A stretch of 64,000 nucleotides of DNA from DASVHS01 sp038244815 (GCA_038244815.1 JBBRTB010000003.1:1-64000), one strand, 5' to 3'; counted from the first letter of the stretch, positions 8,016 through 16,795 are shown. A program made the numbers and translations. Notes: generated by a model from the sequence alone, not told the origin.

Positions 8016-8021
8016 AGTATA
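8016..8021 (-). promoter_or_regulatory. -10 box TATACT of the response regulator
   Basis: TATACT on the minus strand ends 9 bases before the GTG at 8006, predicting a transcript with a 3-nt leader. It argues against the upstream GTG at 8030. Confidence 0.5.
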
Positions 8022-8071
8022 GCGGCCCACCCATCCGGGCGGGGTGATCCTCGACGATCCCTGTCATCCTC

Positions 8072-9457
8072 ATGTCCGTGGCGATTGATACACAATACGA
8101 AGCGCTTCCCCGAGTTCTCGTCATGACACTCCGACAGCTCAAGGTCATCGCCACGGTCGTGCCCGTTCTCGCACTCCTCGCGCTGGAAACGGTGCGTTCC
8201 GCGATCCTCGGCAGGATGCCGGTGGGCTACCACCTGGCGCTGGACGCGGTGGCACTCTCGGGCATCGTCGTCTTCTCCATGCTCATCTTCCGCTTCGTCG
8301 ACCGGATGCAGGCTCAGTTGCGCCATCAGAACGAGGAGTTGCTGGCACTGCACAAAGCAGGTCTGGCCGTTGCCGCGGAGCTTTCGCTCGACGCCGTGCT
8401 CAAGACCATGGTCGACGAAGCACGCGATCTTGCCGGCGCCAGGTACGGAGCTGTGTCCGTCATCGATCGCGACGGTGCCATCCGTCAGTTCGTGACCTCC
8501 GGCATTTCTCCGGAGGAGCGCGAGGCAATCGGCCCGCCGCCGGTGGGCCACGGGGTGCTCGGCGTGGTGTTGCGCGAAGGCGCCCACCTGAGGCTGGCGG
8601 ACGTGAGCCGGCATCCGCGCGCGCAGGGCTTCCCCCCGAATCATCCAATAATGCGCTCCCTGCTGGCCGTGCCCATCGAATGCAGCAGCCCGTTCCGGGG
8701 CAACCTGTATCTCAGCGAAAAGAATGACGGCTCGCTGTTCACCGAGCGCGACGAGGAGACGCTGGAGCGTTTTGCGGTGCAGGCGGGAATCGCCATCGAC
8801 AACGCACACTTGCACGCGCAGGCAGCCGATCTCGCCGTTGCCCAGGAACGGCTGCGCATCTCGCATGAGATGCACGACGGCCTGGCCCAGGTCCTCGGCT
8901 ACGTGAACACGAAGGTGCAGGCCGCCGACGCCTATCTCAAGCGCGGCCGGAACGAAGAAGCCAGCGGACAACTGCGCGAGCTGGCCGCTTCCGCGCGCGA
9001 GGCGTACACGGATGTGCGGGAGGGCATCGTCGGTCTGCGCACGCTGCCCGACAGCGACGAGGGCGTGGCCGAAGCGCTCCGCAACTATCTCGAACAGTGG
9101 AAAGCGCAGACCGGAATCTCCACGGAGCTCATCGTCTCAGGCGACGTGCGCGTGCGCCCCTCGGTCGAGCTGCAACTGGTGCGCATCGTCCAGGAAGCGC
9201 TCACCAACGTGCGCAAGCACGCCAAGGCATCACGCGCGACGGTGTCGCTCGAACGCAGGGGACAGACGATCGTCGCCACCGTGGCCGACGATGGAGTCGG
9301 TTTCGATCCGACCATGAAGACGCGCGCGGAGTTTCCCCGGTTCGGTCTGACCACGATGCAAGAGCGCGCCGCCAGCGTCGGTGGCAGCATCACCGTCGAG
9401 AGCACGCGCGGCCGCGGCACCGTCGTCCGATTCGAGCTGCTGCTCGACGAAACGTAG
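8072..9457 (+). CDS. Membrane sensor histidine kinase, GAF + HisKA_3/HATPase
   Basis: This 461-residue kinase has two membrane segments (about 25-43 and 60-76), a GAF domain (about 105-248), a HisKA_3 dimerisation domain in which H268 of SHEMHDGLAQ is the likely phospho-acceptor, and an HATPase domain with the N box QEALTNVRKHAKA, DDGVGFDP and GLTTMQERAASVGG. The layout is like NarX/NreB/DevS-class kinases that sense redox, oxygen or nitrogen oxides, but the GAF domain lacks an obvious heme or Fe-S ligand, so the signal is open. It is divergent from its response regulator. An internal ATG at 8123 is an alternative start and would keep both membrane segments. Confidence 0.9.
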   Translation: MSVAIDTQYEALPRVLVMTLRQLKVIATVVPVLALLALETVRSAILGRMPVGYHLALDAVALSGIVVFSMLIFRFVDRMQAQLRHQNEELLALHKAGLAVAAELSLDAVLKTMVDEARDLAGARYGAVSVIDRDGAIRQFVTSGISPEEREAIGPPPVGHGVLGVVLREGAHLRLADVSRHPRAQGFPPNHPIMRSLLAVPIECSSPFRGNLYLSEKNDGSLFTERDEETLERFAVQAGIAIDNAHLHAQAADLAVAQERLRISHEMHDGLAQVLGYVNTKVQAADAYLKRGRNEEASGQLRELAASAREAYTDVREGIVGLRTLPDSDEGVAEALRNYLEQWKAQTGISTELIVSGDVRVRPSVELQLVRIVQEALTNVRKHAKASRATVSLERRGQTIVATVADDGVGFDPTMKTRAEFPRFGLTTMQERAASVGGSITVESTRGRGTVVRFELLLDET

Positions 9458-9479
9458 ACCACCCGTCAGCCGCGGTTCG

Positions 9480-10244
9480 TCAGCAGTGATCGCCGCCACA
9501 GACGTGATTCGTATACGCCAGCGGCACCGGCGTGACACGCGTCTTCTCTTCCGTCTCGATCGCCCGCGGAAAGAGGATGTTGTTCTCGAGATGGATGTGC
9601 TGGTGGAGGTCGGTCTCGAGCGACGCCAGCTGCGAGAACAGCGCGCTGTAGCTCGCGCAAGCCGTGGCAGGAAGCTCATAAGCGGCGGTGACGACGCGCA
9701 ACTCGCGCATGATCTCGGCGACGGCATCGTGCTCGAGCATCATGTTGCGAATGGGATTGCGGGCAGTGCCGAAGAACGGAATGGGCGGCTCGACATGGGC
9801 CTGGGATGCTTCGTCGACAGCGTTGATGTACGGAAAGAGCACCTGCTCCTCTTTCATCATGTGCGGCAAGAGATCGGCGGTGAGTTGCTCGACGAGCTTC
9901 GCGACGACTTCGAGCTCGACGTGACCGCCGCCGTGACGGTTGCGTACTTTCTCCGCGAGGGGTCCGAGCGCGGAAAGGGTGTTGCGCGTATATCCGTGAT
10001 GCGCGTCGACGATGAATCGCGACAGCGCCGTCAGCGATGCCTGGTTCCAATCGACGGCCGGACTCGCTTCGACGCGCGCGGTCATCGCAAAGAGCTCGTC
10101 AGGGGTGATCCCGGCGGGACGGCAGGCCTCGGCGATCGTCTGACGTCCCTTGCAGCAGTAGTCGATTCCGAGCTGCTCGAGCGTGGCGATCGATCCGGGC
10201 CTCGAGATCGCGAACTCGGCAATGGTTTGCATTTCGTCCTGCAT
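9480..10244 (-). CDS. ric: Iron-sulfur cluster repair di-iron protein Ric (YtfE/ScdA)
   Basis: The 254-residue protein has the ScdA N-terminal domain with the DYCCKG motif (residues 28-33) and a hemerythrin-like domain with His and Glu ligands in DAHHGYTRNTL, LLPHMMKEEQVLFPYI, MMLEHDAVAEIM and the final DLHQHIHLENNILFPR. Ric restores Fe-S clusters damaged by NO or oxidants. A Cys/His tail (CGGDHC) follows. A GGAGG lies 7 bases upstream of the ATG at 10244. The gene has its own -10 box and a palindromic operator 41 bp further up. It follows the Crp/Fnr gene, so NO- or oxygen-responsive control is likely. Confidence 0.93.
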   Translation of the reverse strand: MQDEMQTIAEFAISRPGSIATLEQLGIDYCCKGRQTIAEACRPAGITPDELFAMTARVEASPAVDWNQASLTALSRFIVDAHHGYTRNTLSALGPLAEKVRNRHGGGHVELEVVAKLVEQLTADLLPHMMKEEQVLFPYINAVDEASQAHVEPPIPFFGTARNPIRNMMLEHDAVAEIMRELRVVTAAYELPATACASYSALFSQLASLETDLHQHIHLENNILFPRAIETEEKTRVTPVPLAYTNHVCGGDHC

Positions 10245-10262
10245 GGTTGTCCTCCACGGTCC

Positions 10263-10268
10263 ACTCTA
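10263..10268 (-). promoter_or_regulatory. -10-like box of ric
   Basis: TAGAGT on the minus strand predicts transcription from about 10256, giving a 12-nt leader that begins with the GGAGG ribosome site. Its first base is 29.5 bp from the centre of operator site 2, the same spacing as at feoB. Confidence 0.5.
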
Positions 10269-10290
10269 GGCACTGGGCGGACCGGGGAGC

Positions 10291-10304
10291 ATGACATCCG
10301 TCAT
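10291..10304. promoter_or_regulatory. Crp/Fnr-type operator, site 2 (ric)
   Basis: ATGACATCCGTCAT, a perfect ATGAC-N4-GTCAT palindrome, is centred 41.5 bp upstream of the predicted ric start point. It lies in the 75-bp gap between the Crp/Fnr gene and ric. Confidence 0.75.
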
Positions 10305-10319
10305 GCGTGCAGGCAGGTT

Positions 10320-11006
10320 TCAGTCGTGGGCGGTCACATCACGCAGCGCGACGAGCGAAGGGATCCCGAATCCGTTCTTTTCCGTCCGGACGAGATCGTC
10401 TTTCTGCCAGCGGCTCATCAGTCGAATGGCGGTCTCGAGCGTAGTTCCCAGAAGGTCGGCCAGCTCCTGACGGGATAGCGGAAGCGGGATGAAGACACCT
10501 TCTCCGTCGCGCTGGCCGAGCCGGTCTGCCAGCGTCAGAAACATGCGCGCCGCCTTTTCCTCCGCCGAGCCCGTCATGTCGGCGAGGCGCTTGTTGAGCA
10601 TCATCAGGCGAAGGGTGAGTCCGGCCAGCAGCGTGCGCGTCATGTCCGGCCGCTGCGCGAGAATCTGGAAAAACTCGCGCTCCGGAATGGAGAGAAGGCT
10701 CGACGGCTCGAGCGTGATGGCCGTCGCGGGAAACGCGCCGCGCTCGAACGCCGCAACGGCACCGACAGGCTCGCCCGGGCCCAGGATCTCGATGATCACG
10801 TCGCGCGCGCCGGCCGCTTTCACAATTTTCACGCGGCCCAGGTAGACGAAGTAGATGCGGTCCGCGGGCTCGCCCTCGCGGAAGATCACGTCGCCTTTCT
10901 CGTGACCGCGCATGCGGCACAGCGGCTCGAGCGCCGCGCGATCGGCCGCGCTCAGTTTCGCGAGCAGGGGGATCGCGTTGAAGGGAATGGCCGGAGTGAT
11001 GGGCAC
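10320..11006 (-). CDS. Crp/Fnr family transcription regulator
   Basis: This 228-residue regulator has a cyclic-nucleotide-type beta-roll (about 15-120, with GDVIFREGEPADRIYFV), a dimerisation helix (about 120-160) and a winged helix. The recognition helix TTLETAIRLMSRW has E191 and R195 where FNR has the E and R of ExxSR; Ile replaces the Ser. It has a single Cys (C30), so it cannot carry FNR's [4Fe-4S] cluster and may sense NO through heme, as DNR does, or another signal. It starts with GTG at 11006, 9 bp after the channel gene, so it belongs to the respiratory operon. It probably binds the ATGAC-N4-GTCAT sites, including the one driving its own operon. Confidence 0.9.
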   Translation of the reverse strand: MPITPAIPFNAIPLLAKLSAADRAALEPLCRMRGHEKGDVIFREGEPADRIYFVYLGRVKIVKAAGARDVIIEILGPGEPVGAVAAFERGAFPATAITLEPSSLLSIPEREFFQILAQRPDMTRTLLAGLTLRLMMLNKRLADMTGSAEEKAARMFLTLADRLGQRDGEGVFIPLPLSRQELADLLGTTLETAIRLMSRWQKDDLVRTEKNGFGIPSLVALRDVTAHD

Positions 11007-11015
11007 GACAATCGA

Positions 11016-12041
11016 TTATTGCACCGGCCGGCGCACGAGCGTTCGCATCAACCCGATGAACGTCACGAGCCACGCCGCAAGCGCGATGAACACGAAGACG
11101 CGCGGGATCGTCATCAGGAAACCCGAGCCCGTCGCGTTGGCAAGCCTGAAGGTGCACACCGTGTACATGCCCAGAGGAAACACCGCGCCCCAGTACAGCG
11201 GGTGATAGGTCAGCGGGAATCGCTTGTACGCGTGACGCCAGAAGCCGAGGATCACGAGCATAGGGATCCACCAGGTGGCGGTGGCCCAGAACAGCAGCGT
11301 GAATCCGACCAGAAACGAATCGAGCTTCGCGAGCAGCGCCGACCGGTTGCTCGCGTCGATCAGCAGCGTGCCGGCGAGCGTGGAGATGGCCATCGCTCCC
11401 ATGTTGATCCAGTACGGCGGCATGAGGTCGGACGGCGAGAACTTGAAGAACGTGTACCGATAGAAGATGAGCGAGATGAGCCAGATGTAAAGCATCCCGC
11501 CGGCGAGCCAGAAAATGAGGCTGACGAACAGCAGAACGTCCGGCCACTGGAGCTTCGGCGCGATCAGCGACGCCAGCGTCGACACCGACTCCGTGGCTAC
11601 GACGGCCACGAGCCAGCCGCCGCTGATTCCCTGATCGAGCGGGGGCTTCACTTCCTTGACCGTCAGGGCGGTGAAGACCCCGTAGATGAGAACGAGCCAG
11701 AGTGCCAGCGTGAGCCACCACAGCGCCATTGCGATCCGATCGCGCTGAACGACGATGATCAGCTGGGATCCCAAGACGCTCGTGGCCGCAACCGTCGTGA
11801 AAAAGCCGACCCCTCGCTGATGATCGATGAGGTCCGCGAAGACATCGCGCGGAAATCGCGCGATGCGAACGAGCGTCAGTCCCCACAACACGACATACGC
11901 CACGACGTTGACTGCCAGCAGCACGAGCGCGACCTCGTGCATCCCCATGAGGTTCGCCGCGATCGAGACAATGCCCGTGGCCATGACCAGCGCGAAGTAC
12001 GCCGGATGAAGCGTGCGGATTCCGTCCCCGCCCGAGCTCAT
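11016..12041 (-). CDS. TDT family channel/transporter (TehA/SLAC1-like)
   Basis: The 341-residue protein has about ten hydrophobic segments and begins with the TDT hallmark LHPAYFALVMATGIVSIAAN. It contains YHPLYWGAVFPLGMYTVCTF, characteristic of this family of anion channels and C4-dicarboxylate or sulfite exporters. The plant homologue SLAC1 conducts nitrate and chloride. Located between the redox subunits and the regulator of a nitrate-reductase-like operon, it could move nitrate or nitrite; that is inference. It overlaps the upstream small membrane gene by 4 nt (ATGA). Confidence 0.85.
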   Translation of the reverse strand: MSSGGDGIRTLHPAYFALVMATGIVSIAANLMGMHEVALVLLAVNVVAYVVLWGLTLVRIARFPRDVFADLIDHQRGVGFFTTVAATSVLGSQLIIVVQRDRIAMALWWLTLALWLVLIYGVFTALTVKEVKPPLDQGISGGWLVAVVATESVSTLASLIAPKLQWPDVLLFVSLIFWLAGGMLYIWLISLIFYRYTFFKFSPSDLMPPYWINMGAMAISTLAGTLLIDASNRSALLAKLDSFLVGFTLLFWATATWWIPMLVILGFWRHAYKRFPLTYHPLYWGAVFPLGMYTVCTFRLANATGSGFLMTIPRVFVFIALAAWLVTFIGLMRTLVRRPVQ

Positions 12042-12265
12042 GACCGTTCCATCTGGTAGAGGTACCAGAGGAGCCCGCTGTTGAGGCCCAGGCAGACGAA
12101 GCTCGCAATCGCGGCCGGGATGATCACGGTGTCTTCACCGGCGAGAAACGCGTTCATCGTCGCGGTGAGAAGCCAGAGCTGCAGAACGACCATGACCAGG
12201 ACGATGCAGAGGATGCCGTAGATGATCGTCAGCTTCTGCTGCCTCGAGAATCTGCGGCGCGTCAT
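12038..12265 (-). CDS. Small membrane protein, DUF6755-like
   Basis: The 75-residue product has a basic N-terminus (MTRRRFSRQQK) and two membrane helices (about 12-34 and 45-68). The pattern matches what I recall of DUF6755, small proteins found next to Rieske and molybdopterin genes. It overlaps both neighbours by 4 nt (ATGA), so it is tightly coupled to the Rieske and channel genes, and may be a small anchor subunit of the redox complex. Confidence 0.65.
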   Translation of the reverse strand: MTRRRFSRQQKLTIIYGILCIVLVMVVLQLWLLTATMNAFLAGEDTVIIPAAIASFVCLGLNSGLLWYLYQMERS

Positions 12266-12816
12266 GCCCGCACCTCGACACCCGTCGCATACAACGCGCC
12301 GTCACGAACCTCCAGCGTGATCCGCGGCAGCGGCCTCTGGGGAGGCCCGGCGGTCGGCACGCCGGTCGCGAGATCGAAGAATCCATGGTGACAGGGGCAG
12401 AACAGGCAGTTCTTTTCCGGCTGCGGGGTCACGGCGCAGCTGAGGTGCGTGCACTTCTGGCTGTAGGCGACAAAGCGATCCGCGCCGGTGCGGACGAGCA
12501 GACAGTCGTCGTGCGCCGCGGGATAGGCAAACGTCATCGAGCCGCCGACCGGAATCGCGCCGAGCTTCGCGATCATGCGGATGGGAGGCCGCCCGCGCCG
12601 CTTGCGCGCGAAGTTCTGCACGACGATCCAGGCCTGCCCGACCGCGAACGCGAGACTGGTGAGCACCAGGAACTTCGTGAAGTCCCGGCGCGCCACCAGG
12701 TCGTCCTGCGGCCAGTCGATGGGGAAATCGTTCCGCCACTGCGGCTGGTCGTGATACGCGCGTCCGTCGGGCGGCACGGAGAGCTGTTCGGGATCGGTCT
12801 GGCTCATCTCGTTCAC
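12262..12816 (-). CDS. Rieske [2Fe-2S] protein
   Basis: The 184-residue protein has one N-terminal membrane helix (about 50-68) and a Rieske domain with both cluster loops, CTHLSC and CPCHHGFFD, giving the two Cys and two His ligands. An RRDF segment just before the helix resembles a Tat-type anchor signal, as in bc1 Rieske proteins, so the domain probably faces the periplasm. The GTG at 12816 is chosen because it overlaps the upstream stop (GTGA); the ATG at 12807 is possible. Within the operon it should carry electrons between the ferredoxin/molybdoenzyme pair and the cytochrome b. Confidence 0.88.
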   Translation of the reverse strand: MNEMSQTDPEQLSVPPDGRAYHDQPQWRNDFPIDWPQDDLVARRDFTKFLVLTSLAFAVGQAWIVVQNFARKRRGRPPIRMIAKLGAIPVGGSMTFAYPAAHDDCLLVRTGADRFVAYSQKCTHLSCAVTPQPEKNCLFCPCHHGFFDLATGVPTAGPPQRPLPRITLEVRDGALYATGVEVRA

Positions 12817-13442
12817 ATGTCGTCGAAAACGTTGTCGAGCATGCCCGCCGGATTCACCGGGCCCTCATCCATCGCCGAGACCACGTCGATGTTCGCCGCG
12901 GGCGAATCCACCGGCACCATCATGTTGACCTTCGTGGTGATCGTCTGCCGTCCGAATTGGAACGAGTTGACCGGCTTCGATCGCGGGCGCTCGCGCTCGA
13001 TCTGCTCGCGCGTTCCGTAATACAACGCGCCGCTCGGACACACCGACGCGCACATCGGCTTCAGGCCGACCGAGGTGCGGTCGTAGCACATGTCGCACTT
13101 CATCATGAGCGAGAACTCGGTCTTCATCTTGGGCACGCCGAACGGACAGGCCAGCACGCAATTGTTGCAGGCGATGCAGCGCGGCTTGCGCGCGGTCTGC
13201 ACGACGCCGTCGCCGGTTCGCTTGATGGCATCGGCGGGACAGACCTCCGCGCACGTTGGCGAGTCGCAGTGCATGCAGATCACCGGAACGGTCTGCACCG
13301 AGATCGGCCGATCGATGTACTGCAAATGAATCATCGAGTGCCCCCGATGCGTATCGCATTCGCTGCACGCTGCCACGCAGGACTGGCAGCCGATGCAGCG
13401 GTTGGGATCGACGAAGAACTCGAGGTTGTTCAGGAACGGCAT
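12813..13442 (-). CDS. Four-cluster 4Fe-4S ferredoxin subunit (DmsB/PsrB/NrfC type)
   Basis: This 209-residue protein has the four cysteine groups expected for four [4Fe-4S] clusters: CIGCQSCVAAC, CMHCDSPTCAEVC, CIACNNCVLAC and CDMCYDRTSVGLKPMCASVC. It is the electron-transfer subunit of molybdopterin oxidoreductases. Its C-terminus extends about 50 residues beyond the last cluster with no recognised domain. The ATG at 13442 overlaps the catalytic-subunit stop by one base, so the two are coupled. Confidence 0.9.
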   Translation of the reverse strand: MPFLNNLEFFVDPNRCIGCQSCVAACSECDTHRGHSMIHLQYIDRPISVQTVPVICMHCDSPTCAEVCPADAIKRTGDGVVQTARKPRCIACNNCVLACPFGVPKMKTEFSLMMKCDMCYDRTSVGLKPMCASVCPSGALYYGTREQIERERPRSKPVNSFQFGRQTITTKVNMMVPVDSPAANIDVVSAMDEGPVNPAGMLDNVFDDM

Positions 13443-15658
13443 CAGTCGGCCTTCTCTGCCCTGGACATCCGCACCGCACACACTTTGAATTCCGGGATCT
13501 TCGAGACCGGATCCTGCGCCGAGATCGTCAACTGATTCGCGGACTTGCGGCCCGGCCAGTGGTACGGGATGAAGATCGTGTCGGGGCGGATCGTCGTCAC
13601 GACCTGCGCGCGCAACGTGACATTGCCCCGGCGCGACTCGACCGTGACCCAGTCGCGGTCGGCGATGCCGTATTTCGCGGCCAGCTTCGGATGCATCTCG
13701 ACGAGCGGCTCCGGATACTGATCGACGAGAGGTCCGATGCGCCGCGTCTGCGTCCCGGAGAGGAACTGGCTGACCACGCGCCCGGTCGTCAGGATGATCG
13801 GGTACTGCGCATCGACGTCTTCAGCGGGCGGCCGGTACGCGGCGACGTTGAATCGCGCCTTGCCATCGGGAAAGTAGAACGGTCCCGCGCCTTTCGCGAC
13901 GACGTTCCACGATCCCGGCTCGAACAGGCGCGGCACACCGGGGTCGTCCTCCGAGCGGCACGGCCAGAAGACGCCGTTGTTCGCTTCGATCTTCTCGTAC
14001 GTGATACCGAAGTAATCGGCGACGCCGCCTTTCGACGCCACGCGCAGCTCGTCGAAGATCTGGCGCGGGCTCTCGAACGTCATCCCATGTGTGCGGCCCA
14101 GGGCAGCGGCAATGTCCTGGATGACGCGCCAGTCCTGTTTCGCATCACCGGGGGGATCGACGGCCTTGTTGATCTTGATGACGCGCCCTTCGACCTGCGC
14201 CACCACCCCTTCGTCCTCTTCGTGCAGTGAGCCCGGCAGGACGATGTCGGCGTGCTGCGCGGTCTCGCTGAGAAAGAAGTCGATGACCGTGAAGAACTCC
14301 AGCTTGTCGAGCGCGCCAGTGACGAACGCGTTGTCAGGCAGCGATACTTTCGGGTTGAAGCAGATGTTGAGCAGGCCCTTGATCTCGCCCGCGTCGATCT
14401 TGCGCATCATCTCGTAGCAGTCGACGCCCGCCTGGGGGATGGAATCGACCGGCACGTCCCAAACGCCGGCGATGTATTGGCGATGCTCGGGATTGCCGAT
14501 GTCCCGCCATCCCGGCAGCTGCTCGGCTTTCTGCCCGTGCTCGCGGCCGCCCTGTCCATTGCCCTGTCCGACGACCGTGCCGTATGCGCAGTACTCTCGG
14601 CCGATGCGACCCGACGCGAGCACGATGTTGATCGCGCTGAGACAGTTCTCGACACCGTGCGAGTGATGCTCGATCCCGCGCGCGTGCATGAGGAAGCTCG
14701 TCTTCGCCTGGCCCCACAGCTCGGCCGCCTCACGGATCGATTTCTCGGCGACGCCGGTCACTTCCGCGGTGTGCTGCGGCGTCCACTGCTTCACATGCTC
14801 CACGACCTTGTCGAATCCGACCGTGTTCTTCTCGATGAACTGGTGATCGATCCAGTCGTTCTCGATCATCAGATGGAGAATCCCGTTGAACAGCGCGACG
14901 TCGCGTCCCGGTTTGACAGGCAGGAAGATGTCGGCCGTGCGCGCGATCGGCGTGATGCGCGGATCGATCACGATCACCTTGCCGCCGTTCTCGCGCGCCT
15001 GCCACACGTAGTTCGTCGTGATCGGCGAGCACTCCGCGGTATTCGACCCGGCGATGAGCACGACCTCGGCTTTGAGGATGTCGTCCCACGGACTGGCGCT
15101 GCGGTCGATGCCAAAGGCCTTCTTGTTCGCCGCGCCCGCGCTCACCATGCACAGCCGGCCGTTGTAGTCGATGTACTTCGTCTTGAGCGTCACGCGGGCG
15201 AACTTGCCCATGAGGTACGCCTTCTCGGTGGTGAGGCTGGCGCCGCTCAACACGCCGAACGCGTCGGGGCCGTACTTCGATTGAATGCGCTCGATCTCCG
15301 ACGCCACGCGTTTGATCGCCGCGTCATAGTCGATCGCACGGAATCCCGACTCCGAATTCGGATCGCGCTCCAGCGCAGTGAGAAGCCGGTCCGGATGCGA
15401 GCCCTGCAGGTAACGCTTCACACCCTTCGGGCAGAGCATCCCCTTGTTGAACGGAAAGTCGTACCACGGCTCGAATCCGATGACCGTGTTGTCTTTGACC
15501 TTGAGCTGAATGCCGCACTGTTGTCCGCAGAAGCAGCAGTGCGTGTTCACGACCTTGTCGGGAGTGACGCCGGTGTCGAGACGCAGCCCTTCCATCCTGT
15601 TGAGATGCGGACCGTAAGCGTCGATGAGGGTTTCCTGCGATTGGGGGAGTGTCGCCAT
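13442..15658 (-). CDS. Molybdopterin oxidoreductase, NasA/NarB-like catalytic subunit
   Basis: This 738-residue protein binds one [4Fe-4S] cluster via C41-x2-C44-x3-C48-x27-C76 and bis-MGD. The NGRLCMVSAG segment places Cys170 as the probable molybdenum ligand, as in assimilatory and periplasmic nitrate reductases (NarB/NasA/NapA) and formate dehydrogenases, not the Asp of NarG. ECSPITTNYVWQ, GIEHHSHGVENC and a C-terminal molydop-binding domain (about 620-735) follow. No Tat signal is seen, so a cytoplasmic location is likely. Nitrate reduction is the best guess, supported by the TDT channel, the Crp/Fnr gene and ric; another oxyanion or formate is possible. Its ATG directly follows the TAA of the cytochrome gene. 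Confidence 0.88.
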   Translation of the reverse strand: MATLPQSQETLIDAYGPHLNRMEGLRLDTGVTPDKVVNTHCCFCGQQCGIQLKVKDNTVIGFEPWYDFPFNKGMLCPKGVKRYLQGSHPDRLLTALERDPNSESGFRAIDYDAAIKRVASEIERIQSKYGPDAFGVLSGASLTTEKAYLMGKFARVTLKTKYIDYNGRLCMVSAGAANKKAFGIDRSASPWDDILKAEVVLIAGSNTAECSPITTNYVWQARENGGKVIVIDPRITPIARTADIFLPVKPGRDVALFNGILHLMIENDWIDHQFIEKNTVGFDKVVEHVKQWTPQHTAEVTGVAEKSIREAAELWGQAKTSFLMHARGIEHHSHGVENCLSAINIVLASGRIGREYCAYGTVVGQGNGQGGREHGQKAEQLPGWRDIGNPEHRQYIAGVWDVPVDSIPQAGVDCYEMMRKIDAGEIKGLLNICFNPKVSLPDNAFVTGALDKLEFFTVIDFFLSETAQHADIVLPGSLHEEDEGVVAQVEGRVIKINKAVDPPGDAKQDWRVIQDIAAALGRTHGMTFESPRQIFDELRVASKGGVADYFGITYEKIEANNGVFWPCRSEDDPGVPRLFEPGSWNVVAKGAGPFYFPDGKARFNVAAYRPPAEDVDAQYPIILTTGRVVSQFLSGTQTRRIGPLVDQYPEPLVEMHPKLAAKYGIADRDWVTVESRRGNVTLRAQVVTTIRPDTIFIPYHWPGRKSANQLTISAQDPVSKIPEFKVCAVRMSRAEKAD

Positions 15659-16795
15659 TTACGCAGTCCTCGGGCCGATCTCGGGCCTCGGTTGGTCCAA
15701 ATGCGGGGGCGATCCGAGGCCCGAGGCCTGAGGCCCGAGGCCTGCGTCGCGGTGCCACAGCTCGCCCTGTGCGAGCGCGAGCATCGTCCGACGGCACGAC
15801 GGACAGATGCGCTGGTAGTGATCGAGATCGGGGCGGTTCGTCTCGTAGCGGTATCCGAGCTGGTGTTCGACGTCGATCAAGTCGTCGATCTGGATCTGGG
15901 GCGCGTATTCGAGCGCGCAGCGCCGGCATTTCGCCATGCCCTCGAGCGCGCCGACATCCTTGTAGAAGCTGACGCCGAGCTGCGCGGGCCGCTGAAAGAT
16001 GTGGAAGAACTTTCCGAACGGAAGCCAGAGCAGCGTGAAGATCACGGTGACCGCATGCATGAGAGCCAGAAACTCGTAGCCGTAGCCCTTCATCCACGTG
16101 TAGCTCGCCGTGAGCAGCAATCCGGAGACGCTGATCGCGAACAGGAGGACCAGCGGCAGGATGTCTTCGCCGAACCGCTGCACGGACGCGGCGCCGTGAT
16201 CGCGCATGCGCCGGCGCATCGCCAGCATCACCCCTGCGATTACGAGGAACGCCGACCACACCAGGCCGTGAAAGATGAGGAAGGCGATCGTGGAGTGAAT
16301 CGGGAACGAGTTCGTCGCGAACCCGAAGACGTAGGTCCGGTACATCGTGAGATCGCCGGGAACGGTCTCGAAGTGGATCCACCCGAAGACGAGCGGGAAC
16401 GTGATCGCGAACGCCAGGATGCAGCCCCACATGATGAGCGCATGGGCCAGACCGCGTTTCTTGTCGCGCCGGAAGATGAAACCGTTGAAAGCGAAATCGC
16501 CGGCGACCCGCTTGACCCAGTTGACGATGTTGCGCGCCAGGTACCTGGGATTGAAGAACAGCTGCCAGCCGCGCACCCAGTACTTGCGCGTCGGTGGCCG
16601 CTGCAGCCACATCGAATAGCGATAGGTGATCGCGAACGTCGCGAAGAGTACGGCGAATGTGTAGCCGACCAGAGCGGCATCGAAGTGCTGCAGTGTCCGC
16701 GAGCCGGCGACGATCAGAACCGCGAGCACCGCCGTGAACGCCAGGCCCCAGAACAAAGCGACAATGCGCTCTCTGCCAATGCGACCAAAGTTCAC
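15659..16795 (-). CDS. Membrane cytochrome b (NarI/HdrE-like) with zinc-ribbon tail
   Basis: The 378-residue protein has about six membrane helices with His residues placed for b hemes (LAHALIMWG, FPIHSTIAF, LIFHGLVW, ALMHAVTVI, GKFFHIF). It is followed by a cytoplasmic domain with two CxxC knuckles (CRRC and CPSC). It should pass quinol electrons to the ferredoxin and molybdoenzyme. The ATG at 16843 lies within the operator palindrome, so the GTG at 16795, directly after the -10 box, is the more likely start; a TTG at 16804 is an alternative. The last 30 residues (GLGPQASGLGSP...) come from the GGCCTCG heptad repeat. First gene of the operon that includes the Crp/Fnr regulator. Confidence 0.82.
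   Translation of the reverse strand: MNFGRIGRERIVALFWGLAFTAVLAVLIVAGSRTLQHFDAALVGYTFAVLFATFAITYRYSMWLQRPPTRKYWVRGWQLFFNPRYLARNIVNWVKRVAGDFAFNGFIFRRDKKRGLAHALIMWGCILAFAITFPLVFGWIHFETVPGDLTMYRTYVFGFATNSFPIHSTIAFLIFHGLVWSAFLVIAGVMLAMRRRMRDHGAASVQRFGEDILPLVLLFAISVSGLLLTASYTWMKGYGYEFLALMHAVTVIFTLLWLPFGKFFHIFQRPAQLGVSFYKDVGALEGMAKCRRCALEYAPQIQIDDLIDVEHQLGYRYETNRPDLDHYQRICPSCRRTMLALAQGELWHRDAGLGPQASGLGSPPHLDQPRPEIGPRTA
15714..15742. repeat. 29-nt GGCCTCG heptad element, in the cytochrome b gene
   Basis: Four 7-mers (CCGAGGC, one of them CTGAGGC) plus a final C make a 29-nt unit. On the minus strand it encodes GLGPQASGLG near the C-terminus of the cytochrome b. Confidence 0.8.

Noticed and set aside
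12813..16795. Respiratory NarGHI nitrate reductase
   Set aside because: The catalytic subunit is 738 residues with a probable Cys molybdenum ligand, not the ~1200-residue Asp-type NarG, and a Rieske protein is present.
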